Below, piece by piece: positions 21,210 through 35,300 of a stretch of 64,000 nt of DNA; position 1 is the stretch's first letter, and each line of letters begins with the position of its first letter. This stretch comes from Rhea pennata (taxonomy: Eukaryota; Chordata; Aves; Rheiformes; Rheidae). Under the pieces are notes generated by a model. The model was not told the DNA's origin, ran no database searches, and saw only the letters and a list, made by a program, of their open reading frames with translations. Both the position numbers and the translations under genes were made by a program. Location: NCBI RefSeq assembly GCF_028389875.1, contig NC_084678.1, forward strand, positions 17,204,899 through 17,268,898. Direction: 5' to 3'.

Positions 21210-24200
21210 GAGCTGCAGCCTATTGTGCCACATTCTCCCATGGGAATGTAGCTACCTTTGTGGATTACATTACTGCACCCTTTAGAGGGGAGGAAGGTAA
21301 AGATGAAGGGAACTCCCAGGGAGCCGTTTCTGTCCATGCTAACTAACTGCTTATACCAATCTATTACTTTTTCCTCTTCTCCAAGGACTGCTACAAAATA
21401 CTCTTTATTTTTGCACATTAAGTATAGACTACACCAGAACGGGTGATCTGATTGCCAGACTAATAATGACACTATCGTACGGGCATTGTGGGGGGAAATC
21501 TTTGTGAAACAGCTGTTGTTTTTTAGAGTGTGGGGAGAGCTTGGATGTGTCTTGCTAGCCTTTTCTGGAGAGAAAGTTTTGACTCTCCTTCCCTCTGCAG
21601 AACTTGTATGGGCTTCATTGCAGTATCCACCTACTCTCTCTGCACTTTCTCCGGTAGTCCAGATGGACTGTTTGCAGTTTTAACTTGCTGTATTGCTTTT
21701 CTTTGAGAAATACAACTTGCTGTTGACTTGTTCTCTCCAAGAAGGCACAAAGCTGAATCAGTGAGAAGTGATTAAAAGGCAAGCAGTGTATCTTACTGGA
21801 AAGCTAAAGGTTTTATTTTAAAAGATGAACTACCAAGATGTTGGGAACAGCTCAGGTTTAAAAACTCAAGGTTGTAGTACCCATTGACTTATTTCCTCTC
21901 CTCTGCTGAGTACCAGCATAGCTGGACACCTGGAATTTCCCAGCTTTGGTCTGTTGCACTGTTCCTGTTTTGAGCTCAGGTCTCCATTTCTTTGAACATA
22001 ACCCTGTGGGTGAATTCATTGCTCCTAGGCATGAGGGACTGTTGGCACTGGCTTGGTTCCGGCATGGTGTAGCGCGTGCTAGTTGCCACCTAGTGTTGTG
22101 CCACGGCACTTTGCGCTGACCCGCGGCGTGCTTGCTGTTCTAGCCCTGGGCTCCGGAGCGGAACTTCCGAGCTGTGCTGAACTCTAAGGTTCCAGACTTC
22201 AGCTAAGTAGGAGCTGCGCTAAGACCAGCAAATGCCTCTTTGAAAGAAGCTGGATTGTGGCTATGCAAAGTGTTAGAGCATGCACCATGTTTCCTGTGTT
22301 ACAGGACCCAGGGCTGTAAGGTGACTAAGTTTACCCCCCTCAGTGCTCTGGAGCTTTCAGATCCTCGCCTTGGTATGAGCAGAGAACAAACTAGATAGGT
22401 GTAGTCTGGGGGAGGACCAGCAGGTTGGACAGGTTCAGCATGAGGAACTCGCTTGGCTGGATGTATTAATGCAAAAGTGCAGGCGTAGATACTGGACCTA
22501 AGTTAGGGCATTTTTTATAGCAGTTTCTCTACAGAGAGTTGAATTAACTCACATTTTTCATTGCTAACTGGATATATAATGTGCATAACAGCGAATTTGT
22601 AAATTGTGAAAACAATCATTAAAAACGGGCGAAATAGGAACATGGCGTTTGACCATTTCTAATAGTGGCTGCCATCTATTGTATTTTGGGTGATATGTAT
22701 CTCAATGTCTACTGTTACCGCTTTGGAGTGCGGTGCTTGCAGGCTTCCGAAAGATAAACTGTCTTCAGCTAAATGAGATCAAAAATCTTGGCAGCATTTT
22801 TAAAGATTTGTTCTGATGGGTGAACTTGGGGTTTGCCTGCATCATTTGACGTTCTAGGTTGTGACCGCTTAGTTGTCTCTGTGAACCAGTACACAGAGAA
22901 TCCAGAAAAGGAATTTCCCTCAAAGCTAAGAATAGTCACAACTGCCGTGTGGGAGGACACTTATTTTAAGTTTGCTCATTAGAGGAGGTTTTGCATCCTT
23001 GTTTCCTGACTTTGCTCTCCTCACATGCCATTTTGGGGGCCTGGGAGAACATCTTCCAGAGTGCTGGACAGGATGTGGCCCTAGAGCCAGAAAGAAAGTG
23101 TATCTAACGGACAAGAAATCGTTTGTCTCTTGTTTTTGCCTTGGTTAGTTGGTGGTATCAGAGGATCGAGGAGGTGTCTAGTTGGCATTTGTGATCTTTG
23201 GCTGGATGAGCTGGCTGCATCGGTGCCCCCACATTAAATGGGAATTGGCTGCTAAGCAGGCAACAGCCCCATTGAGGATTTTGTTGCACAGACGCTGCTC
23301 TCTGATGGGAAGTTTCACAGCCAGGTTTTCTATCAGATAGCTCCTTGGGAGTGGGATGGAAAGGTGGTAGCTCAGGACCAGGAGTCCTTCTGAAGTTGTT
23401 TCTCTGCCATGAAAAGTGAATTTTACCCCCTAAGCCGGAGGGTGGCAGTGCTGCAGAGAAGCCACTCTTCGCAGGGAGGTTCCTGCTGGGAAGTTTGCTG
23501 CAAGCTCCGAGCTGTCTGCAGGGAGCTGCACCTTGTGCTCATGTGCCTTTCCGAGCTGGCTGGGATGCTGCTGCTGGTTCCTTCTTCCTCTGATTCTTCC
23601 CTTGTTTTTTGTTTTTGTAAGTAATGAGAAGTCCTTATCTCCTGGCGAGCAGGATCAGCTCCGTCCTGCCGCCAAGCTATCTAAAGTTTATCTGAGTGAA
23701 GCACTGAAGTGGTATCAGTAACCGAGATAGGCATATCTTCTTCCAAAGCTGACAAAAGAGCCTGTGGTGCCAACTGAAATTAATACACATGGAATCTGCT
23801 GTATTAAGTTTGTCTCCTTTCATACAAAATAAGCTGTAAAGCAAAAAACCCACCTAGGCTTACTATTTGGGAAAAATAAATACACTAGACCACACAAAAG
23901 GAAGGGCTGGAACGAGACACACTGCTTCTATAAAGGCTATGAGCAGCCTCGCTTGTGCAGCTCCTGGATGTTTCTTTCTAACTTGCCCTGGCAGGAAGGT
24001 AAATGTGCATTTCTGACTCTCCTATAGTTTGTAATTGTTGTTAGTGAGTTTATTTGGCTTTCTCTATAGTTAAGATCTCCCCCCCCTTTTTTTTTTATCA
24101 TTTTCTGTGTTCTAGCAGTCATAGTATGAGATTGGGCTCTTCTAAAACTGACATGTACACGCTGTTCAGCCTACAGAGAAGTGCCCTTTCCTCCTCCTGT

Positions 24201-27200
24201 GCCTGGGAAACTGTCTTTCTTTGGAATTTTTCTTTTTTGATCATTCTCTTACAGTGGTATTCTGCCCGTCTTTCTGTTCTTTCATACCCTCTCGTGTTAT
24301 GGCAGTGCTTGAGGTCTCAAGCAAAAACTCGTTTTTTTTTTTTAATTTCTGCATGCCAAGATGCAGCTCGAAGTTTTACTACTGAGCTGTTTTGTCTGTG
24401 GCTGATGTCTTTCACTGCATGTGAGTGTTTTTCTTTGAATATTGTACTTCAGCAGTTTTCCTTCTCCCAAACTGCCAGTTGCAGGGCTGCTTCAGCTTTC
24501 TTTCACTCATATATAGTTCATTGTTTCCTCCTCTTCCTTTTTGTGTGTTCTCCTTGCTAAAATTTAGCTCCTGTGTTTTCTGATAGCGTTTCCTCAAAAA
24601 GGTTGGTTTGTACCGTTTCCTGTGAACTTTTCCTCCCCTCTGTAATGCTGCTTTTGCTGTTGGTTGTTTCCTGGTTCAGTATCTCCTGCAGTGTGAGGGG
24701 TCTGTCTGCCTCAGGAGTCCTGCTCTTCCAGTAGCTTTGGTCAAATAGTTTTTCAGTGATCCTGGTACAGGTACATCCCTTTCCAGGCACAGCTATACCT
24801 TCAGCTGCTTGTCCTTCCTCCTCCTGTTTGCCACTGGAGTTGCCACCGGAGCTGCTCACGTAACACCCCTGCATACGCGCGTGCATCCTGCTCCATTTGG
24901 GTCAAACAAGGTTAACAGCAGAGATCAGCTAGCTGGTTGCCTTGTTCTGGCACAGAGCACAGCTAGCTCAGCTGGCAGATGAAGCTGTGACAAGAAACAG
25001 AGAGCAAGTAATCTCAGTGAGCACACCTGCAGCTAGGAGAGGATGACTGTTAATTTTGGCCTAATTCTTTTTTTTATTGTTTATAAAATAACATGGTGGT
25101 TTTTGTTGTCTTTTGTTATAATCAGTCATATTTGACTTGGCCATTGCTTCTTAGCACTGGATGACAATAAATTGTTCAAGAACTAGAAAGTGACCTTGGT
25201 GCTGTGGCTTATTCTTGGGTGGGTCTTCGGCTTCCCTGATGTATTTAGTCAGAGAAATGACTAAATGACTGATGTCAGTCTGCTCCTGGGATGCTTTTCT
25301 GAAGTTCAGTGAGTTACTCAGTTTTATTTCAAAAGCAGCTCTGCTTCACAGACCCTTTGTCCCTTCTTATCAAGGTAAAGGACCTTGAGTCGATGTCTCT
25401 CTTGACTCTGTAGTTACAGAGGAAAGCCGGCTTGAGGGATGGGTGTCATAGCCACGTAACACAAGATGCTTATGGTCTTCTTCAGAGCCTCCCTCCCTGT
25501 GAAGGGAGGATCTACGGTACCTACACTGAAGCCTCGGACAAGGACTGGCATCTGTTTCGGAGTTTGTTTCTCTGTGTAGCCCTATATGAAGAACTGCTGT
25601 AGTCTGAAAGCAAGACGGTGCTACCCCCTTACAGTTTCTAAATGGTCTTGTTTCTGTTGGTGAACCAGAATGTTTACAGATGGAGACTGGTAGTTTAAAA
25701 TGACAGATTAATTAAAACAACAAAGTTGTTTTTCTTACCAGGTTGTGGTTTTCCATTGGTGCTTTTATCATAAACACTTGGCATCATCCAAGGAAAGCTG
25801 ACGGAGTCATTCGAGGCAAAGCTGGGAGGCAGGAGCCCTCAGTTCTCAGCAGTGCGTGTTGCCAGGTGCAGTGTCCTGGCGACCGAGCAGCACCCCAATG
25901 AACGAAAAGCCTTTCAGCTCCTCTCACACGTGGAGGCTCGAACCAGGCTTCTCAGAACCGTGCACTTCTGTACCTGTCCTCCCGGCACAGTGGTGACAAA
26001 TGGGTGCACCAGTTCTCTGCTTGGTGGGAAGGGAATTAACCACTGTACAGGCTCATTTGCTGAATCATATAGAGCTGCATCTTCTCATCTACAGTCCTTA
26101 TTGATGAGGTATGATCTCCCTACCAGCTTTTTGGTTTGTTTTAGATAGTTTCAGTTTACTTGAGGAAGAAGAAAAGCTTAAAGTTAGTTGACTTTTGCTG
26201 ACGAACCAGCTGCAAGTCCTGTTCTTGCTCTGGTAAATAACGCATATGCTGTACCATAACGTACACAGCAGGCGTAACAACTCTGGGAGCTGGGATGTGT
26301 TTCTCCAAAAGCTGCTTATGGACTTATATATGTAGTTGCTGCTGTCGAAGTGCTAACCAGGCTCCTTCTGCAATACTGATCGGACAAGTAAGCAAATGTA
26401 CACTGCATCTAGACCAAGGTAGCTGCTTATTGCAGTTGCTGGCCAGGTAATCAGTGTAGCTGTCAGCAGGAATCATGCATGCTTAAACAGAAATAGGAAT
26501 AGAAATCCTTTCTAAATACTTATTAGTAGAAGTTTTTCCGAATGAATCCCATATTTTCCAATTATACACTTCTGCAGCCAGTTGTGTACTACTGATTATG
26601 CAATAGGCCTATATCTTTGGCAGCTGAACAGTTCCTGTGTCAAGCACCTCCAGATTCACTAATTTATCATTTTCTGACTTACTTGCTACATTCCTAAATG
26701 TTTATCTGATTTGCTGTTCTGTCATGTCTGCACTGAACCTGTCTGTCCCAGTGCTGTGAGTTCCTGAATAGATTCCAGATGCTCTTATTTACTCAGGTAC
26801 ATTTCACTACTCTCCATTAGATTTAGCTCTTTATTGGCTACGGGGGCTACAGCAGCAACTGCCCTTCCTCCCCCTCCTCATCTGTCACGATAGCTAGCAT
26901 AGTCCTGTTCTGCCAAGAGAAGGCAGCTGTGGTAAGGGGAGAATGGGAGCTGCTGGCCATGTCTAGAGCAGTCGAGGAGCAGTAACCCTTCAGGGGACTT
27001 GCTAGTAGAACGTATCCAAATGGGTTTGGTGCCAAAAAATTCCGCTCTGTGGGTTTTAAACATTTTCCTCAGTGGGGCTCCCTTGCGTGAATATCCCCTC
27101 TTCAGGCCATAGTACCCCGAGAAAAGCTGTTTAATTAGTGCAGCTTGGATTGGAATTGGTTGAATCATGCATTCCTGGACCCAGGGTGTCTTGAGAGATA

Positions 27201-30200
27201 AGATCTCGCTCTCCACTGAGAGTGCACTAGATCTTGGGGAAGGGACTTTTTTTGGCAGTGAGTAATTTCCAGCATGACCTTGTTTCTTAAACTGCAGCGC
27301 TTTGGCTTTGCTGGCCCTTTTGCTGAGTATTTGTGCAACAGAAAAATGGGTGTAGCTGCAGCATTACTGTGACTTCTTTTCCTGCTCAAAACCTACTTCT
27401 AAGCAACCAACAGAGAAAGGTCAGTGTAGAGAAGGAAAAGGCAACGTCCCTTGGCTCTGGGACCCTTGGTGCGTGCAGTGTATGATGACTTGCTTTGGTT
27501 AGATTTCAGACTCGGGCACGAGGCGTTATTAGAAAGTTCGTTGCCTGTGACAGTAGTCCAGTGTATATTAATGGCAAGCAGCTGGGTGAGAGCGGTGCTC
27601 TGCACTGAAATCCATCTCTGGCACGAAGCTGAGCCACGCTGTCATGCAGAGGCAGCTTGCAAGTTCCCCGTGCTGCGCTGGCAGTCGTGACATCCTGTCT
27701 AGACCTGGTGGGTAACGCGGTTTGCGTAAGGCACTGAGAAACATGACCAAAGGTTTCAGGAGAATCTGAGCAGAGTAAAAATAAAGCTTTCCTCTGTTGA
27801 AGGGAATTGCCCTGAACTAGCCAGGCAGCAATAGGCACAGCTGCCCTGGGAGGTATCTCTTGGTCATCTGTTAGCTCTCTGCTACATGTGCAGAAAATGC
27901 AGCTATCTGCACCTGGAGAGTAAATGAGTGCCAAAGCTGCAGAGGATTAAGTGCTGAGTACTGTTTCAAAAAGTACCATGTGTCTGTCCAAACATTGTAG
28001 TTACATGCAGTGAGTCAGTACAAAATAGCATATAAAAATTAAAAATCAGGTTTTTTGTTTTCTTCTGAGTTCTCCTTTCCCCTTGGGTAGGTAGAGATGT
28101 ATTTTGCTTTCTTACAGAAATATATGCTTCAATATGCTGGAGGGAGACAGCAATTCGGCTCCTAATGCACTGGCTGTGGTCCAGCATGAATGATATTTGT
28201 TATCTGAGATGTCAGTAAAATAGCAGTGAAAAGAGATGCCACTGACTCAGTTGCACTGTGGCTTATTAAATAAGTTCTGACTCAGCCTGTGATTTTTTTT
28301 TTTTTTTAGATTAACCCCTGCTGAGCAAGACTGAGCTGAAGATAACACATTTTTAACAATGTTGTGATCAGCTTTGCAGGTGGTGGTGCAGAGACAGTAA
28401 CGCAGATTTGATGCTCCCAGGAGCTGCTGGTAAGCTGGGAGAAGAGCACGGAGAGGCTGCTGTTTTCAGCAGTGCTGCTCTGTGTCAGGTCAGACTTGGA
28501 GACCGTGTTTGGTACGACTAGAGAGGCTTGTCTGAGAACAGCCGAGTGATTAGAGGCCACGTAAAAACGAACGGTTAGTGGGAAGAGTGGCCATGACATC
28601 CCTTTTCTGACAGCCTTTCGCTGTGCGCTTCTGCCCGCGGAAGCAGATTTCTCTGTCTGCATTTGCTTGCCAAGTGCTTTTAGCTGTGCCTGGCTGCGTG
28701 TGGTGTGTACCACTACCTCGGGAGCTGCACCATTCCCACACAGCCAGCAGTGAGTAACTGAGCTCCTACTGCTGTTAATGTGGGAGTAATTTTTGATTTG
28801 TGATCCCAAGACTGCTGGGATCTATGGGCTATAAAGGGTCTGTGAAAGGTGACTAAGAAAAGCAAGTTTCTTGTCACAAGGCTAAAACATGGCGTGTGGG
28901 CTTTGCATTACCACGAGAGAGCTCTCAGGAGTCCACAGGCCAGAAGAAGCTGATAATTACTGATCTTGCCTAATAGCAAAAGGGAAAATGTCTCTGCCCA
29001 TTTCCTATCCTAAGTGCCACGGCCAGGTCAGCACCAGCCTCTTGAGCCCGCTAAGGAGAGGGCAAAGCAAAGGGATGGCGTTTTGCGCAGCCCCCAACAA
29101 GGTGCCAGGGCTGGGCACCTGGTGTACCCGAACTGCCTTGTGGAGGAAGGGCCTTTGCCGGAGGTGACCCAGGGCGGACATCTCCCCGGCCCTGCTGCCC
29201 TCTCCCCGGCTGCTCCGGCTGCCGCTGTGGCCCTCTCTGGGCTTTGCACTTTTGTTCTGTGCAGTTCGTGGCTGTGCTACCAAGACACAAGTCCCGGCTT
29301 GGCTCAGGAGTGCTCCTGGGGTAGTTTAGAGCTCGGGTGAACGTGTTCTCCTCCGTACCCCTAGGATCCCAGTGTGGCAGCTGCCCTGGGAGGGGGATAA
29401 AGCACTGGACCCAGTTTGGCATTTGAAGAGCCCTGGGTTGCTCCACTTAGCTGCAGAAAACCTTGGAGCAACTGCCCTGGGTGCACGCAGCCAGCGTGGT
29501 GAGCCCCACCAGGTTTCCTGCCTGGGTGGGCAGGATCTGGCCTGGCTCCTCCCTCAGGGCTGGTCACTTCTCCTCTGTCAGCTCTTCCTGGGGCCTTGGA
29601 GACGTTGCATCTTCTCTTGTCAAATCTCACTCCAGCTCCGATCAGTGCCTGCGGTGCTCTCTTTGAACCGCACTTCTTCTGGGCCAGGAAGCCTCTGCTT
29701 CCCTGCCACGTGTCAGTGAAGGATGCTGTCTGCAAGGATGCTTCCAGGTGGCCAAGGCGATGCTGAGCTGCCCAGATTAACCCAAGAGGGAGCTCTCCCA
29801 CAGAGGAGAGCGGTCCACGGCAAGGTAAGATCAGTGTCCAAGGGTGCTTCTTTCTCACGCGCAAAAATGCCTTTCACACGTGCCCGCTAACCCTGGCGAG
29901 TGCGCACACCCACGCAGAGCCTGCCGGATCGAACAGCCACAGGCTGTGGGGGTGTTCCTAAGTGTTCATGACTCAAGCTTGAGAACACTTTGCTTAAAGG
30001 AAGGCTCTGCACTTTTGTTGTTGTTGTTGACTTGCAAGTGAAATGGGCAGAGCCTTGCAGAGCTCTGTCCTGCCTGCTGAGAACATGAAGGGAACAAAAG
30101 CTGCCACAAAACCCTGCAGTCTAGAGAAATGTCTTTGTAATTTTAGAAGCAGAGCTGCTGTGGAAACAGTATGTTGCATGAGTAAGTGCTTCACAGTGGT

Positions 30201-32300
30201 GGTGCAAACCTAATGCTTCAGCCAGCCCTGCGGGACAAGGTTGATCTGTGCCTTGAAATACAAGGGACCTGCCGCACTGTGCGGTAAAAGGCAGGAAGGA
30301 AAGTGAGACCACAAGCTGAGAGAAACATGCAGCCTGCTGGAGTTACCTAGCGAGGGAAATGCAGGTGCTCTTCTCCCCCGCGTTTACAGGGCGGGACTGC
30401 CCCCGATCCCGGGCTCTTCAGCCGGGTGGGCGCAGCGGCGTCCGTGCTTTCTCTGCAGCGTGTGTTGTGGAGGAGTGATCGCTAACCACTGCGTGATGGA
30501 AAGGCACTTGGTGTCTTTTGGAAGGCAGCTATCTGCGACTGTGCCCGTGTCTTTGGAGGCTGCTTCCTGGTGCCGTTACAGGGAAGGTCTGTCTTCCCTC
30601 AAAGATACCGTCACTCGAGCTGACGGCCAGCAGCACGGCCCGTGTCTTTAGCCCCGACAGGCTGGGGAACCTGCACGTTGCCCTTTCACCGTATGGCAGT
30701 GAAAGTGGCAGTGAAGCAATCCTTAACTTGATTTCTCTACTCTCCTGTCTCTTGATGGGATCCTGCAGTTTGCTCAACCTCTTGCACAACTACCTCTGCA
30801 CCAAATATTTGTATCTTGTCACTCTGTGCTCTTCTGCAACACTTCTGCTGTAGGAGCCTGAAGCCTTTTATAGCCATGTCTGGGCAAGACCTGCCACTTG
30901 GAAGGGCTATTTGCACTGCATGAGTGGAGGAGCCTTGCAACATGTTTTTGGAAAGGGTTGTGTATTTTTGGGTGCAGGACAGCAGCCTGCCTGCAGCTCT
31001 CTGGGCTACAGTGGAGCTGTTCAGTGACTTGACAAAGCAGAAACACGGTGTAAGCCAGGAATCCAAGTCCCTTTTTGAGTAGCTTAGTCCCAGTACATTA
31101 ACCAAGCCAGCCTGTGGTGAGATGGGAGGTGAACTTTGGTCTCCAAGTGTCTAGTTCTGCACTGCAGCTCCACCAATGCTCTTCCTATTGCAACTGAATG
31201 GCCTCTAATGATGGTCTGCTCACTGGAGAGCTAGCTATCAGGCCAAGTCAATGCACCCTGTTCAGCCAAATGCCAATGAAAATCATAGCCTTGACTGGCT
31301 ATCTGTTTTCTGTGTAGTCTAATCCTGCATTTTACTGTATATTCTTGCTCTTGGATGATGCAGAAGTGTATCATGCTAGATAGCAAGTTCATTTTGGGGC
31401 TGGGAGCATGTCAATCCTGTAGGTTGCCTCTGGGAACTTGCTAGATGTTTGAGGCTTGATAGAGTATTTACTAAACTAACCATATTCAGATAAAACAGAG
31501 ACTTTGCCATCAGCCCTTTCCCTGTGCACTGAAGCATTCCTTGTTCCTCTGTTGCTCTGCAGAAATCCCTTGGATTCAGGCCTTTGCAGTCTGTCTATGC
31601 TTGGACTGCCCTCATTACAGTCACTTTAAGCTTGATACACTTTGTGCTTTTTAATACCGAAAACATGAACTACAGAACCATGGCTCAAAAACAGAGGAGA
31701 AACACATTAGAACAGCTCAGCAGATAGCTCTGGGTTTGGAATTAGATGAGTATCTCATTTATGTTAGTGGCCTGTGACCTCATGCAAACATACCTCCAAG
31801 GAAAATCACGGTGAAACACGAGAAATGTGTCCCTGATAATGAGCACTTGCCAGAGATGAGGAGACAAGGCGGAAGCCCCCTGAACAGCATTTGTCTTTGA
31901 GCTGTGGGTGGTCAAGGACTGAATGTGTGCTGGTGGGTTGGAGTGAGGAGAGATGCTGTAAGTGTGCCTAGCTCCTAGGAGCAGTTCTTCAAAGATGACC
32001 TGAAGGCTTATGAAGGATACAAAATTCTGCAGAGTAGGACCTCACCAGCCAGGCTGCGGGCCTTAGGGCAGGTTACATGCTAGCATGCTAGGTTCACGTC
32101 ACACCAATCCATCGAGTTTACCAGCAAAGGGGGAGCACCCCAACTGCCTCGTCCATCTTGCTCGTGGGAACTGGGTGGACTCATGTCCAGCCAAAGGAAA
32201 GGTATATGTGTCTTGGCAGGGGAAAGACATGATTCAGGGTTTAAACTGGTCTCACAGAACCCTGCAGGTAACATAAGCAAAGGCTGGAGGTTAACTGTCA
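21210..32300. other. intergenic gap of about 11 kb with no recognisable gene
   Basis: Base composition is near neutral and lower in CpG than the flanks. Open frames are short and unlike known proteins. Several AATAAA words occur, for example near 23875 and 25166, so an extended NSFL1C 3' UTR or a non-coding transcript is possible. The 5' exon of the MFSD2-like gene should lie in the right part; a GC-richer patch at 30370-30460 is a candidate promoter area, but I could not identify the exon. Confidence 0.5.
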
Positions 32301-32382
32301 GCCAGGGGTTTGTATCTGTTCTCAGACCAGCTTGTTCCTTGGTGTCTCAGTTCCAGGAGAATTCAGGACTGCCGCTCTGCAG

Positions 32383-35300
32383 AAAGGTTTGCTATGCTGC
32401 TGGGGGCATTCCCTACCAGATGACAGGAAACGCGCTTGGGTTTTTCCTCCAAATTTTCCTTCTGGATGTTGTGCAGGTGAGTGGGCATGTGAGATGGGGT
32501 TAATCTGCAAAAGGGCTTAGCATGAACTAGGCAGACTGGAGCAAGAGTGGAATGTGATGGGTGGCCAAAACCCTCAGAAATGCTCATCAGAATTAGGCAC
32601 TAAAACGAACAACCGGATTGCTGGTGGGAATACAGTAGATGTTTCCAGGTCATTTCAAGGCTTAGAGTGGTCCCCAAGGGATGCAGCTGAAATATTGGCT
32701 AGAGCAAGCTGCATCGTACTGACTGCTCATAGCTTTTTGCCAGGACTTCTTTCCTTTTTGAGCTGTGATTTCCGTTTCCCTACACATAGCTGGAGCCGTT
32801 CCATGCCTCTCTGATCCTCTTCCTTGGAAGAGCTTGGGATGCAGTTACTGACCCTGCCATTGGCTTCCTAGTCAGCAAGAGCCCAAGGAGAAAATATGGC
32901 AAGCTAGTCCCATGGTGAGTGTCCAGGCTGGAGCCTCAGGAGGGTCTGTGTTGGGCTCAAATTCCTTCAGTGTTAGCACAAGGAGACAGTTGGGATGCCT
33001 CGTTATGTAGCTTGCAGTGGGGTCCATATGTCATGGTAATGAAAGAGGAGGAGAGTATTTCAAACTCGTACACTTGTTGTTTCCCTGAGTCTTACATTTC
33101 TGGGGCTGTGGGGTTTGGTGCTCCCTGACTGCTGGCCTGGTGGCTCATGCAGAGTTTGGCAGTCAGCTGTGTCAGGACCTCTTCAGCAGTCTCTAACCAT
33201 GGGCAAATCTTGTACTTAGAGGGTTATTGCTGCCCACAAGGCTCTGCTGCAGGGCTTGGACCTTAAGTATTTAAATAAGAGAATAAGTAATTTGGGGTAA
33301 TTTAGACATTCATTTTTATCTCAACATTTGTGTTTAATCCCCACCTCCAGGCACTCACTTGAGCAAATCTTCCTCTTGCAGACCTTGCCCTTGCAGTAGC
33401 CGAGCTGTGGTTTGGAGGTCAGGGGAAGGAGCTGTGCTGTGTTGCTCAGGTTCTGCACTGAGAAATCTGACCTCCTTATCTGAGGATCATATCTGACCAG
33501 CTCTGCTTCCTCTCCAGGATTGCATGCTCCACACCGTTTGGAGTGCTTTTCTACTGCATGATGTGGTTCACCCTCCCAGATACCACCCCTGTCTCCTTGA
33601 AGTTCCTGTGGTACCTGTTCATGTACAGCTTCTTCCAGACTTGCATGACTGTAAGGAACATGGTGCCCAGGGCTGACTGTACTACACATCATCTCCCACA
33701 AGGAACTGGAACGCGGTCAGCTGAGGAGTCCCAGGGGCCTGGAGCTGGGAGCTCCAGCTGGGAGGAGGGAGCAGGATGCAAGCTCTCCCTGCTGCAGACC
33801 ATGCCAGCAGGGGATGGGGAGATGAAACAGTGCATTTTAATGCTGGGATTTGGGTGGGCTGCCTGTAAGTGGTGATGTGAACTTCTCCATCACTGGTTTG
33901 TGAGAAAAAAGCAAACCACAGAAGAAGATGTCGAAAAGCTGCCTGTGTGCAGGGGTGTTATGGAAGGCAGCACTATCTTCTGTGTTTGGGAATGAGGGGG
34001 TCATAACAGGCAAAGCAAAGAAGCAGTAGTCAGAGGTGTGTTTGAACTGTGCTCTTCCCCAGTGCTACCATGTGCCGTACTCTTCCCTGACAATGTTCCT
34101 GGGAGGAACCCAGAGAGATCGTGATTTAGCCACCGCCTACAGTAAGTGATTGTGCCCCTACAGCTCCAGGGCTGCCTGCATTCCTACAAGACCCTCCTTG
34201 GAGGAGACAGGGATAAGTTCCTCTGGCTTTGGCCAGGCTAAAGTTGCACACTCAATCTCACCCAAAGAAAGTATGAACAAATCTGCTTGGGGTCCATATG
34301 TCATTGCAGTGAAAGAGGAGGCTGGGTGGAGTGAGCCAGGAATATGAGACCAGTGGCAGCTTCTGGAAAGAATTCACCTGCAGAAGCATTTGTTAAATGT
34401 AGATGCTCCCTAGGGGCCTGCGAATAAGCAGTCTTATTCGCTCCAAACACTAGAGTGTTTGCTGCTGGAGCCAGAGGAGAAGAATCAAAGCAGGTAGAAA
34501 TAGCAGGTCTCATCTCCTTCTAGGGCAGCTCTTAGATGTTGGTGCCTCCAATCACATACCCAAAACTGGTCTCTTACCCTTACTGAGGGATGTTTCTCTG
34601 TAGCCGGAAAGTGGGACTAAAGTCTCGCTCATGGCTGTCCTGGCAGGAATGGGAATGGAGGTGTTCAGCACACTCCTTGGATCAGGAATTCAGGGGCAGA
34701 TTGTGGGCAGTTACCATGTCCATATGATGAACAGCTGTTACGTGTTGAATGGGACCCTGCCCAACACCAGCTCCTCCAGCCTCACAGACTCACTGGAGAA
34801 CACGGTAAGGGCTGGCCCATCTGCTTTCTGCTTGTCCCCGAAGCTCGGGGGCCAGCGCTGCTGGCCGTGCTCCTAGCTGTGTGTGTGGTACCTGCATTGT
34901 GATTTTGCACTCTCTGTTGTCTGCCAGCGTAGGGCCTATGCATTTGCATCCCTGGTTCTGGGCTCAATCTATTGCCTGTCCTGTCTGATTCTCATCTTTG
35001 GAGTAAGGGAACAGCCTGGTAAGGTCCATTTTGATGCAGTTTGGATGGCGCCAAGTGGTGGTGGATGGTGAGGATGGGCTTGTAGGGGGGGCATGAGGCA
35101 GAGGGAGCTAGGCCCCTGCAGACTGGATGACTTTCAGTGTGAGGCACAGAGACACAGCACCTGCTTGGATACCAAGGCTCCCGCCTTCCTGGCTCTCTGG
35201 GAATAGCTGTCAGCTTTGCAGCCTCCTCAGTTTTTGCTGGCAGCATCTTGCTCCAACAGAGGACTGGAGAGACCTTCATGAGAAGGGAAGGTCTGGGCTG

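Noticed and set aside
31679-31727. ATG followed by a short basic frame as first exon of the transporter
   Set aside because: The frame reaches a stop after 15 codons and no GT donor lies before it.
21210-32300. Small open frames as extra genes
   Set aside because: All are short, lack splice partners and resemble no known family.
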